A stretch of DNA of 64,000 bases from Mytilus trossulus (lineage: Eukaryota; Mollusca; Bivalvia; Mytilida; Mytilidae). How positions within the stretch are numbered: position 1 is the first letter of the stretch; the number at the start of each line of letters is the position of its first letter. The stretch spans positions 54,895,144 to 54,959,143 of the forward strand of contig NC_086380.1 in NCBI RefSeq assembly GCF_036588685.1. The letters are read 5' to 3'. This document shows, piece by piece, positions 49,146-58,991 of the stretch. The notes beneath the pieces were generated by a model. The model did no database searches and was not told the DNA's origin. It saw only the letters and a list, made by a program, of their open reading frames with translations. The translations under genes and the position numbers were made by a program.

Positions 49146-50499
49146 CTTTTTCTGTCAACATTATATCTTTAACTTTAAATTGACAAATGCAGGAAATTAT
49201 TCGTAAATAATGTACTAAACACTGTGGAACATTCATAATAGAAAGTAGACAAATAAAAATCATGATTTATAGGGTGTTTTTTTTTTCGGAATTTACTCAT
49301 GTTTTAGTGAAGCCATTTGTAACGCATCTTTGTCGGAATTAAAATAAAAACAAAAAAGTTATAAATACATATATTCATTTTGTCTTCATGTCTCTCACAT
49401 AAACATTTTACCAAGCTGACCACACTCTTACTTATTAGTTAGGCGCACATCAACATTAAAACCTATGGCAAATAACTATGTCGGGAAATAAATGAAACAA
49501 AAGCAAAATTATTAAAAAGAATATATGATTGTTTAATCAGTTGTTATATTATTTGGCACGTGTCAATCGGTTCATTGATTTTCGGTATATCAAAGAAAAA
49601 TTGGCACGTGCCTAGAAAATGTTGAATATCTTTTTTATTTATGATTATTTTTCTATAAAATTTGAAATTTATGCATTAAATATCAATCTTTAACATAATA
49701 TGTAAAAATAACACGTATAACAGTACTCTTTCTAGTCCTTAGTGGCATTGTATAGTCCTTAGCAGTGTTTAGACGTACCGCCGTAAAACAACCATTAAAA
49801 ACCGAACAATTAAAAAACTTTTTACTGAATCATATTTTTAGAGTACTCTATTTCTGCATGGATGAAGCAAGGACACCACCATTGCCTTAAATGATGGAGT
49901 AAAAAACTCAGTAATTCAAATGAATTACACGTGAAATTTTTCATGTTATTTTTACTTGAACTTTGCAAAAATATGAAGGTATTTTTAATGATTTCAATTA
50001 AATTTTAGAAAAAAGATATTATTTTAACAATGTAATTTTTAAAAATTACGTGCATTTTACGTGTACCAAACTCCGGTGATTTTTGCATGAACTATTATCA
50101 TAAGATTCACGTGGAACCAACCAGTATATGCAAGTTTGAAGTATTTCAAATGACAATTAACACTTAGACTATAGCCATACAATAGGACAGTAAATGAACA
50201 AAAGACAAGTAAATCAGAAACATGCATGGATCACGCAAAAACATGCAGGGGCGACACTGAAGTAATGGGAGTTTGCTTCTTACAAGAAATTGGCCGTGAA
50301 AACAATTTGATATGAAGACAGCCTTTGTTTCAACTTTGTTTTAAAATTTCCAACATAAGGCTGTTACGGCCCAGATCAATGTTCTTAAGCATCACATATT
50401 TTTCTTTCATCTTATTGTTAGCTTTCTTAAATAAATATTTACACATTATAGACTATATTTTTTATTATTTCTTTTTTGTTCAATTTCAGTTTAAATTTC
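49146..50499. other. CACTA interior, no gene seen
   Basis: AT-rich DNA up to the inner edge of the right terminal repeat; no supported feature. Confidence 0.4.
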
Positions 50500-52210
50500 T
50501 TTTTTTTTTACCATATTGGACTTCTTATTGTGTATTGAATTGAAACACGAACGCGAACCTCGATGAGAACACCTGGATTGAAAGTTTGCAAATGTTCCGA
50601 CCAATGAAATTCGTTTTACTATGTAACGCGAACTTCAACGAAAGCACCTAGATGAAATATTGTGTATTGAATTGAAAAATGAACGCGGACCTCGATGAGA
50701 ACACCTGGATTGAAAGTTTGCAAACGTGCCGACCAATGACGTTCATTTTGATATGTAACGCGAACTTCAACGAAAGCACCTCGATAAATTATTTTTTTGT
50801 ACGACAATTAGTTTTAAATTTGGACATTACCGCTAAAATATAGTTAATAAAAATTATATCAGAGCAACAGTGCATAATTGTTTCTTTTCCATTCTTGTTT
50901 ATTTTAATAATGTTTATGTTGATTTCAATTTGGTATGTAGACTTATATAATATGCCCTAAACGTAAATAAAATGCATTAGACGTAAGAGAACGTCGACTT
51001 AGAGAAAGTCAAGGTCGTAAAATTTAAATCAACCAACCCATCGTTATCGCAGACTAAAATTTATCTCATATATACCGAATATATTTTTATTTATAGCAAG
51101 ACTTTTTGTACGTCACGGTGAATGACAGCACAATAATCCCTTTACAGAATCGGAACCACAATTCACAATTACCGTAATGTGCTGCTTGTCCGCAATTAAC
51201 GCCTGTTTCGCGTCAGTGACCGATATTAAAATTTGACACAGTTTCAAAGTTTTTTGAGCTGTTCCTTTATTTGCAATGTTGTGCAAGACTTAACTGTTTA
51301 TTAAATTCAACAAATGTTAACATTATGTTCATTCATTTTATTATTTGACACAACATTGTTTTTATTACAAGCTATTTCATATATCAATATACAGCTAGGG
51401 AATATTTGTTGTTGACCGAAACTATAAGATGCATCGATTTAAACTATGTGAAAAATAAATAATTTTTGTAAGATACTTTAATTATCGTGTCTATATTTAA
51501 TTAACGAGTACACTCTAGTAAGACAGAAAAAGAGAAACGGAAATATACAGGAATACCTAAAGTTTGTAAGTCATTGCAATGGACCATACGTTACTTACAA
51601 GTTTTCATAGCACTCAGCAAGTTTTGAAACGAATATGTGAGATAAAGATCTACTGCATTCGGGCAAATTAAAAATATGTTAAACATCTAACTATTTTATT
51701 TTTAACAGATTCACAAGTTTTGAATTTTTTAAACCGTGCACCAATATTTTATTGTTTTATTTAAATTCCTTATATGTTACGTGTATTGATCATTCATTTG
51801 TTTAAATTGTGAAGTATATTACTTTAATAAGAATACACGCATTTATATATGTAATTTTAAGTCGATAAAGTTTGAAACAAATAAACGAAAGATACATCGA
51901 TGTTGTTTTGCTTGAGTGATTTACCTGTTAAAAGCTCGGGTCGCAACACGGTTTAAAACGAATTGATACCAGTTTGAAATAGTTTAACGGGGGCGTGGCC
52001 TATTTGTTTGACGTAACTTACCGCCAACTTGAATTAAATTGAACGACCGCAAGCGAAGCTATTTGACTGGCATTAAAATGATTTGATATGCATTGAAATA
52101 AATTAAAAATTATTTTTAATTTTTGTCAATCTTTATCAAATGACGATTAATTTCATTTAAACAGCGTTAACACGTTTTTGTCCGATCAAGTTAAATTCGG
52201 GTTACTAGTG
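50500..52210 (-). repeat. Right ~1.7-kb terminal inverted repeat of the CACTA element
   Basis: Reverse complement of 37,166-38,858, ending in GGGTTACTAGTG. It includes the subterminal unit pair at 50,535-50,795. It also contains 'gtgagataaagatctactgc', the uninterrupted version of the sequence that the 3.07-kb transposon split at 5,520. Confidence 0.9.
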
Positions 52211-52213
52211 ATT
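52211..52213. other. Target-site duplication ATT, right copy
   Basis: ATT directly follows GGGTTACTAGTG and matches 37,163-37,165. On the minus strand it is the Asn codon AAT at the break. Confidence 0.9.
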
Positions 52214-54279
52214 CTGACTTGCTATATACAGAGGTGATTCATCATTATTGGTACACTTATTGACATCAGCTGAATGTTGTAACAGTTCTTTAACAACAAC
52301 AACATGTCCATTATGACTTGCTGCATACAGAGGTGATACATCCTCATTGGTACACTTATTGACATCAGCTGAATGTTGTAATAGTTCTTTAACAACATTA
52401 ACATGTCCTACCTGACTTGCTATATACAGAGGTGATACATCTTTATTGTCACATTTATTGACATCAGCTGAATGTTGTAACAGTTCTTTAACAACATTAA
52501 CATGTCCATTCTGACTTGCTATACACAGAGGTGATGTATCATCATTGCTACATTTATTGATTTCAGCTAAATGTTGTAACAGTTCTTTAACAACATCAAC
52601 ATGTCCTTCCTGACTTGCTATATACAGAGGTGATACATCATTATTGTCACATTTATTGACATCAGCTGAATGTTGTAACAGTTCTTTAACAACATTAACA
52701 TGTCCATTCTGACTTGCTATACACAGAGGTGATGTATCATCATTGTTACATTTATTGACATCAGCTGAATGTTGTAATAGTTCTTTAACAACATCAACAT
52801 GTCCATTCTCACTTGCTATATACAGAGGTGATGTACCATTATTGCTACATTTATTGATTTCAGCTAAATGTTGTAACAGTTCTTTAACAACATCAACATG
52901 TCCTTCCTGACTTGCCCATAATAAAGGGAAACAACCATCCTCTCTACAATAATTAATGTCACTATTCCTACTTATCAACCATTTGACAAGGTCAATAGTA
53001 CCCATATAACAACATTCACTAAGTGCTATATCTTTATCGTCAATATCTTTAGTACAAACAAGTTCTTCCTGTTTTGATAGATCAAGTTCGTTTAAATGAG
53101 TTACCAAGATTTCAGCAAATGTTGTAGAATTCATGTTTCTGTTATGACATACATTGTTTACATAACAGTTCTCCCAGTCTTTCACCAATCGGTCTATATA
53201 TTTATCTATATGGGTATCAGGTATTCTTATTACAAACTCTATTTCTGTGCCCATGTTATCTGTTATCTTCCGAAGAAATCTCTCCTCAATGAAATCAGTA
53301 TGTGCATGATCAATGAAAATCTGTAACATCTTCTCCCCGAAGTACTTGGCAAGGAAATCAAACAACTTATCATGGATTATTTTGTATGTATTATCTTCCT
53401 TGAATACATAGGTACCTTCAAGTGTTTCCAGGGATTTCCTTAAACGTTTGATGGATGTTCCTTTATTCAGTTCACATTCTTCTAGTAAATCTTCTATCAT
53501 TGCTCCTATCTTCTTCTCTTTTGGTGACAAGTTTTCTTCTGTTAATGTGTTGTTAAACATTACACAAAGGACTAAGCTACAATACTGCATCTTACCAGCA
53601 TCACTTTCTCCATACATTTGTACAAGTTGATCTTTGAAAACTTCAAAAGGATTGCTAAAAAAAGAGGTAACGATTACATTCTTCTGGAGGTTCTGTTTAT
53701 GATATAAGCTACATAACAGTGGGAAAAAATCATATTTTTCTGATAATTCCTTTACTTTATCAATATTTTCCTGAAAGTAAACTTCTGCTAAAGCACATTT
53801 TTCAGCAGCACTGAGTTTAAATTCTTGTGAACTTAAATCGATGTTACACATTTTGAAAATAGAGAGATTCCTAAATAGTTCATCTTTGTAAACCTCCAAT
53901 CTACATGTAGATATGATTTTACAACATTTGTCTTCGAGAAGAGATATTATGTGATCAAGTCTTTGTTTCCAGTCAGTGTAAATTTGTTGATTAAGAGTAT
54001 ATCTGCCACAGACGTCATCAAAGACAAACAATGTTTTCCTCCCATGTTTAAACCATTTTCCAATATCTTTAGGTTTACTACATGGAATTACAGTATAGCC
54101 ATGTTTCTTCATTATGAGGGCAATGTGTTTTGAGAGAAAACTTTTTCCAGTGCCAGAATTTCCAACCAGGGTAACTGAACTTTGTGTCAAAACTTTTTGC
54201 ATTACATGTTTCTCTGCTTCAGTGCTAACAAACTGTTGATCATCCTTTTTCCACTGTTCCAAGCGTTTTTCGAACTGCT
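52211..54279 (-). CDS. nSTAND3-like NTPase with ankyrin repeats, 5' part of the split gene
   Basis: The exon starts at 54,279 after a 'ttttttacag' acceptor, phase 2. The apparent start at 54,262 is TTG inside the exon. Residues counted from there: P-loop GNSGTGKS (34-41), Walker B TLFVFDD (77-83), a possible sensor in STCR (118-121), an alpha-helical STAND region to about 420, then ankyrin repeats (six complete from 455, a seventh cut at Asn684). The order 'W-x-D...FV-x-T', P-loop, FxxDD and ankyrin is that of nSTAND3 proteins, which are expanded in bivalves and are thought to act as NLR-like sensors or scaffolds; role here inferred. At 52,210 the CACTA element begins, adding His and then TAG. 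The remaining 281 codons lie at 36,317-37,162. Joined, this gives 965 residues from codon 54,262, without frameshift or stop. Confidence 0.93.
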
Positions 54280-54544
54280 CTGTAAAAAATGATATTCAAT
54301 AAATTAACTATATATTTAAAGTTCAAATTTCAAAATGTAATAATACAAAAATAAAGTAGGTGACATCCAGTTTCATCATGTTCATGTATTTTGTGTGTGT
54401 TGAAGCACCATATTTTGTTTTATTCAGTGTTTTAATAAAATATTTTTAACACTTAAGATGATAAGATCAAATATCAATTCATGACATCAGTCTACCTTTT
54501 TATATTATAATTGTCTTTTTTAAAATTATTTGATAATTTATTAG

Positions 54545-54797
54545 TAGTTTAACTCCTCTTACAGCACTTTTGGATATTTCGTGGTGGTCAGGTTTTATAA
54601 GTGGAGAAAACTGGAGTGCTCAGAGAGAAAAATTTGACCTTCGACAGGAGAACTGACAATCCTAGTCAATTTAGACATGTTAGATTAGAGTAAAGCACAT
54701 CTGCCATGTGCAAGGTTCAAACTTACAACCTCAGTGTTAAAAGGCTAGTAATACAGTACTTGAACTACTTAGACCACTTATCCACCGAGGCCCTGTT
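54545..54797 (-). repeat. tRNA-derived SINE in an intron of the nSTAND gene
   Basis: On the minus strand it starts 'gggcctcggtggataagtgg', a tRNA-Ser/Leu-like head with an A-box-like 'ggataagtggtc', and has a B-box-like 'gtaagtttgaacc' about 60 bases on. The body reads 'cacatggcagatgtgct', 'gactaggattgtcagttctc' and 'gagcactccagttttctcc'. I recognise the layout as a tRNA-derived SINE common in bivalves. It is too diverged to be a functional tRNA. Confidence 0.75.
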
Positions 54798-55288
54798 TTT
54801 AATTCCAAGAACTTTGAAGGTTAACATATTTTGGTAGTATTCTGGTAGTATTCTTGAAAATTGAGGCCAACAAATGAATTCTTACACCAGAAATGTATGC
54901 AAAATTCCAAGTTATACTTAAGAAGCAAATTAAAAAAATGAAAATGGCAGCCAACAGATAATTTTGACTCTCAGAACCAATTTAGAATAGCACAATATAC
55001 TTATCAATTAAATGGTAGCTTGACAGATGTTCCTAAAAATTTTGTATTTATAATATAAAACGGTCTACATATAATGTACAACAATTCAACAAGTTTGTAT
55101 CTATCTTTGAGCAATACTTTTGGAATAATTGCATTTAAAAAAGTTTATAGAAGGACAGACAAAACGAAAAGTATAAAGCGATTTTATTCTTGATACAAGC
55201 CCTAATCAATCAAAACATATGTATTTTCCAGTTATATGTACTAAAGATGCCTTATTATAGGATTAATGTTCTACATCAATAGACTTAC

Positions 55289-55333
55289 CAAGTATATTTT
55301 TAGGAATAACGTCATCGTGATCCATCAGAATAT
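55289..55333 (-). CDS. 45-nt upstream exon of the nSTAND/ankyrin gene
   Basis: It is bounded by 'tatatttttag' (acceptor) and 'gtaagtct' (donor). It reads two bases, 14 codons (ILMDHDDVIPKNIL) and one base. That last G joins AG of the next exon to give Glu, continuing as QFEKRLEQW and then the NTPase. An acidic 'D-D-V-I-P-x-N-I' segment just before 'W-x-x-x-D' is typical of nSTAND3 proteins, which supports this exon strongly. Confidence 0.82.
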
Positions 55334-55659
55334 CTAAAAATATAAAAACAACATATTATGAACATGGTACTCTCAGATTCGAACTTTAATATTATTGTCT
55401 TTTGTGTTTTGTATCGATCTGATGAGTTAATAGAAATAAGAAGATAAGCCCTTTTAACTGATTTTTATAGTTTGTACTTTTGTTGTACTGTTACATCACT
55501 GTCCCAAGTTATAGGAGGGTTTGACACCGGTACACATGTTTAACCTTGCCACATAATGTATGCTCATGCCCCAAATCAGGAGCCTGTAATTCAGTGATTG
55601 TCATTTTTTGCTGTGTATCATATTTCATAAATAAATCAGGCTGTTTGTTGTCTTGTTAG

Positions 55660-55832
55660 AATTGTTTCACGTTTGTCATTTCAGTGCCTTTAATAGCTTA
55701 CTTTGAAGTATGAATTTTGCTCATTGTTGAAGGATGTATGCTGACCTATATTTGCTAACTTTTACGTCATTTGGTCTCTGGCGGATAGTTTTCTCATTGG
55801 ACATCTTACCACATATTCTTTTTTCCTATTAC
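55660..55832 (+). repeat. SINE-like family A copy
   Basis: 'cgtttgtcatttcagtgcct', 'tttgctcattgttgaaggat', 'tacgtcatttggtctctggc' and 'ttttctcattggacatc' match the family A order. A 5' neighbour at 55,500-55,640 ('ccccaaatcaggagcctgta') belongs to the same composite repeat. Confidence 0.8.
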
Positions 55833-56523
55833 ATGTATTAAAAATTATGAATAAGTTTTTCCTTACACCAAAAATACATGGCCTAATATATACTTAAAAG
55901 AGTGCACTGAAATGTATCACCTGATAAATCAATCATTATTGAATAATTTGTTGACAGGCCCAAGTAATGCCTAAGATAACTGCACATGTCAAGAAAAATT
56001 GTTATGGCAATACATACTACATAGTCCCCTAACGGTTAAAATTCACACACGTTCATTTTTATCTATATAAAGATGTCACTCCTAACTATCCTACTACCTG
56101 TCGATACATTTATTTTTGGCATTGCACAAGTCATGTCTTCTTTGGCTGTTCATGACGTTAAAATACTAAATCCCTGGGATGTGTTTTAGTTGATTTTAGT
56201 CTCTGATGCATGATTTTTTATTATTAATTGTTTTGGCTTTTATACCAGCTTTGAGTATTTGGAACTCCTACCAATTTTCACTTCTTCACGACCTACTATG
56301 AACATCAAAATTATTTCATTTCTCCTTAAATACTGTTCTTGTATCTGTACAGGAAGTTTTATCTAGCTCTTATTGTATAGTTTTATTGTTGATATTCACC
56401 GCATATGTACCAAGTGTTAGATTAGTTTTATTGATATTAAAGAAATTTCTTGGTATTCCTAAACGAAAGATTTATACACACAGACGATCAAGTATACCTA
56501 ATGACAAAATTATTTTTATTTAC

Positions 56524-56594
56524 CTGTGTAGGATATGACACAGCTTTTTTCAATAAACTCATCATAGATACCAGGATTCAAAAGTGATGATTTT
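56524..56594 (-). CDS. Candidate alternative exon of the nSTAND/ankyrin gene
   Basis: The segment between 'atttatag' and 'gtaaataaaa' has one open phase encoding KSSLLNPGIYDEFIEKSCVI, followed by SYT. It ends in phase 1 and so would splice correctly to the exon at 55,333-55,289. It is not phase-compatible as a follow-on to the 36-nt exon at 61,772-61,737, so the two would be alternatives, or one is not real. Protein-like composition is the main support. Confidence 0.4.
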
Positions 56595-56974
56595 CTATAA
56601 ATTGTTTAATATTTCAGAGTGGTATCTTACTTTAACTTTGTTTAAACCTGTTTATTTACTTTTGACCTTAATTATTCCTCCCTTATAAATCTTATTAACT
56701 ATGAATTTGCATTCAAATTTATTCGTTCATTGTGTGTTAATTTGCGTTTTTTTTTATTGAGTTATAAGCCTTCCAATTAATATTTTATAATGTGTTTTTC
56801 TATGTTGTGATTTTATACTATTGTTTCAGAAAAGGGAGAAGGTTTGGTACCAATTAAACGTTTAATCCCGCTGCAAATGTTTCCACCTGTCCTAAGTTGG
56901 GATCTGATGTACAGTAGTTGTTGTTTGTTTATGTAGTTCATATGTTTTTCTCGTTTCTCATTTTTATATAGATT

Positions 56975-57165
56975 AGACTGTTGGTTTTTCCCGTTTCAAT
57001 GGTTTTACAATTCTTATTTTTGGGGACCTTTATAGCTTGCTGGTTGGTGTGAGCCAAGGCTCCGTGTTGAAGGCCGTACCTTGACCTATAATGGTTACTT
57101 TTATAAATTGTTATTTGGATGGAGAGTTGTCTCATTACCACATCTTCCTATATCTATTGTACTGA
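56975..57165 (+). repeat. SINE-like family A copy, closest to 455-660
   Basis: 'ggggacctttatagcttgct', 'gtgagccaaggctccgtgtt', 'gaaggccgtaccttgaccta' and 'ggatggagagttgtctcatt' match the copy at 455-660 almost base for base. Confidence 0.88.
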
Positions 57166-57440
57166 TACAAAATGCTACTTTATCTATAAGTTGTCATGTT
57201 GTAAACTATATAACAAATATCAAGTCAATATCTTCAGGCATGACCAAAAAGAAAATAAACTGTTAACACAGAGATATGTCTCGCCTATTTGTAATTTTGA
57301 TAATGCAAATTTGTAGAAAATAGATACCATTGAGATGGGAGCCATCTCTGTGGGCCCCGCTTTCAATAACGTGGGGTAAATAAGTTGTATGGATAATCTG
57401 ATATGAAGCATTATTTGAAGTTATTACATAGTCTCATGTG
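57166..57440. other. Intron DNA, no feature seen
   Basis: No coding or repeat signal beyond 'gggccccgctttcaataacg'-type repeat text near 57,353, which probably belongs to a dispersed element. Confidence 0.35.
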
Positions 57441-58205
57441 TGATTTTTTTTCTAAGAGCGGACACAATTTGTCAAGACCAACGAACAGATGGACAGACCG
57501 ACGGACTGACCTTTGACCTAGGATGCATACATTATGACACATTCTCTGGTGTTGGTTAATATATATGTTAAGTTGAAAATGTTTGTCAGGTATAAAGTAT
57601 GAAATTATAACAGCTGTCCTCTCAAAATATAGTGTGTATTAAATGTGTTAGTGATGGACAGACCAACAGACAGACAGACCTTTGACCTAGGAAGTTGTAC
57701 ATACATCATGACACACCCTATGGTGTTGGTTAACATGGATGTCACGTATAATATTTGAAATAATAACGGTTCTCAATATATAGAGCGGACACGATCTTCA
57801 CCACAGGACACAGGTTGTCAACTGAAACCAAAGTTTTTGAACTTGACCTTTGACCTAGGAAGTTGTACATACATCATGACACACCCTCTGGTGTTGGTTA
57901 AAATGGATGTCAAGTATAAACTTTGAAATCATAACGGTTCTCAAGATATAGAGCGGACACGATCTTCACCACAGGACACAGGGTTGTCAACTGAAACCAA
58001 AGTGTTTTTACCTTGACCTTTGACCTAGGAAGTTGTACATACATCATGACACGCCCTCTGGTGGTGGTTAATAAACATGTAAAGTATAAAGTATGAAATC
58101 ATAATGGTTCTATAGATATGGAGCGGACACACAGTTAAAGTGTTACGGACGGACGGACAGACAGACTGATCACTATAGGGCGACCCGCCTAAAGGCGGGG
58201 CCCGA
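57440..58205. repeat. ~170-bp tandem array with hairpin end
   Basis: 'gacctttgacctagga' recurs at about 57,509, 57,679, 57,846 and 58,016, and 'gagcggacac' at about 57,457, 57,782, 57,951 and 58,121. The array ends in 'acggacggacggacagacag', 'ctatagggcgacccgc' and a perfect 'cccgcct-aa-aggcggg' hairpin (58,184-58,199). The ending resembles 3' ends of other bivalve repeats that finish with a hairpin. Confidence 0.88.
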
Positions 58206-58239
58206 ATTAACATAGTAATACTTTATCATTTAAGTTATG

Positions 58240-58780
58240 CAAATATTCAAAGTCAATGAACCATGACTTAAGGTACATGGCTAAACAATCTCCATAGAAA
58301 TGAAATGTGCCATTATGCTAATACAACTACATACCAAATACCATTGACTTATAAGTCCTTCCCTTTAAACAAAACTAAACACAAACATTAAGTTGCAAAC
58401 CATACATGTAAAAGTTTCAAAGTCAATGAACCATGATGAGAGGGTGGGGCTTTATAATCTCCATGGAAACACGACTTGCAAATGCCAATGAATTTGCATA
58501 CCAAATATCAATGCCAATAAATTTGCATACCAAATATCATTGACTTAACAGTAGCGGTTCATCTTAAACTGATCTAACCACAAACTAAGACATGTAAACT
58601 AAGTAAAAGTTTAAAAGTTAATAAATCATGCATGAGGGGGCGCGGCCAAATGTTCTCATTAAAAATGAGATGTACGAATGCTTAATCAACTGTGTACCAA
58701 TTAACATTGGCCTACGACTAAATTATGGTTCCCTTTGAACAGAACTTATCACAAACTAATACATGTAAACTATACAGTGG
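58240..58780. repeat. ~160-bp tandem array, left part (about 3 units)
   Basis: Units share 'aaagtcaatgaaccatgac', 'ggggc...aatctccatggaaa', 'gcataccaaatatcattgac' and 'caaactaatacatgtaaact'. The same unit continues at 60,975-61,330 after the SINE-like copy and nested transposon, so the array was split by those insertions. Confidence 0.85.
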
Positions 58781-58991
58781 TTGTCGTTTAATGCTGTGTT
58801 ACATATTTGTTTTCCGTTCAATTTTTTGTACATAAATTAGGCCGTTAGTTTTCTCGTTTGAATTGTTTTACATTTGTAATTTGAAGGCCTCCTATAGCTG
58901 ACTATGCGGTATGGGCTTTGCTCATTGTTGAAGGCCGTGTGGTGACCTATAGTTGTTAATTTTTATGTCATTTGGTCTCTTGTGAAGAGTT

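Larger units (their letters stand above)
37166..52210. mobile_element. 15,045-bp CACTA-type transposon inserted in the ankyrin gene
   Basis: The element begins CACTAGTAACCC and ends GGGTTACTAGTG and is bordered by ATT on both sides. It sits inside a 99-bp ankyrin-repeat unit whose sequence becomes continuous ('catgtccatt' + 'ctgacttgct') if the element and one ATT are removed. CACTA ends with 3-bp duplications define the EnSpm/CACTA group. The terminal inverted repeats are about 1.7 kb, unusually long. The outermost ~98 bases of the two ends are identical and about six differences were seen in the outer 200, which points to a fairly young insertion. The interior holds small frames only, two decayed LINE fragments, a SINE-like copy and short tandem repeats. 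No transposase was recognised, so it is probably mobilised in trans, or its gene has decayed or is split into exons I cannot see. Confidence 0.93.

Noticed and set aside
53096-54133. Plus-strand frames within the STAND exon
   Set aside because: Short antisense shadows of the minus-strand coding exon.
54260-54262. Apparent start codon of the 685-residue STAND frame
   Set aside because: The codon is TTG (Leu) inside an exon whose acceptor is at 54,280-54,281. The protein continues upstream through other exons.
54700-54797. tRNA gene on the minus strand
   Set aside because: A-box and B-box-like words are present, but the cloverleaf is not maintained and a SINE body follows. Called a tRNA-derived SINE instead.
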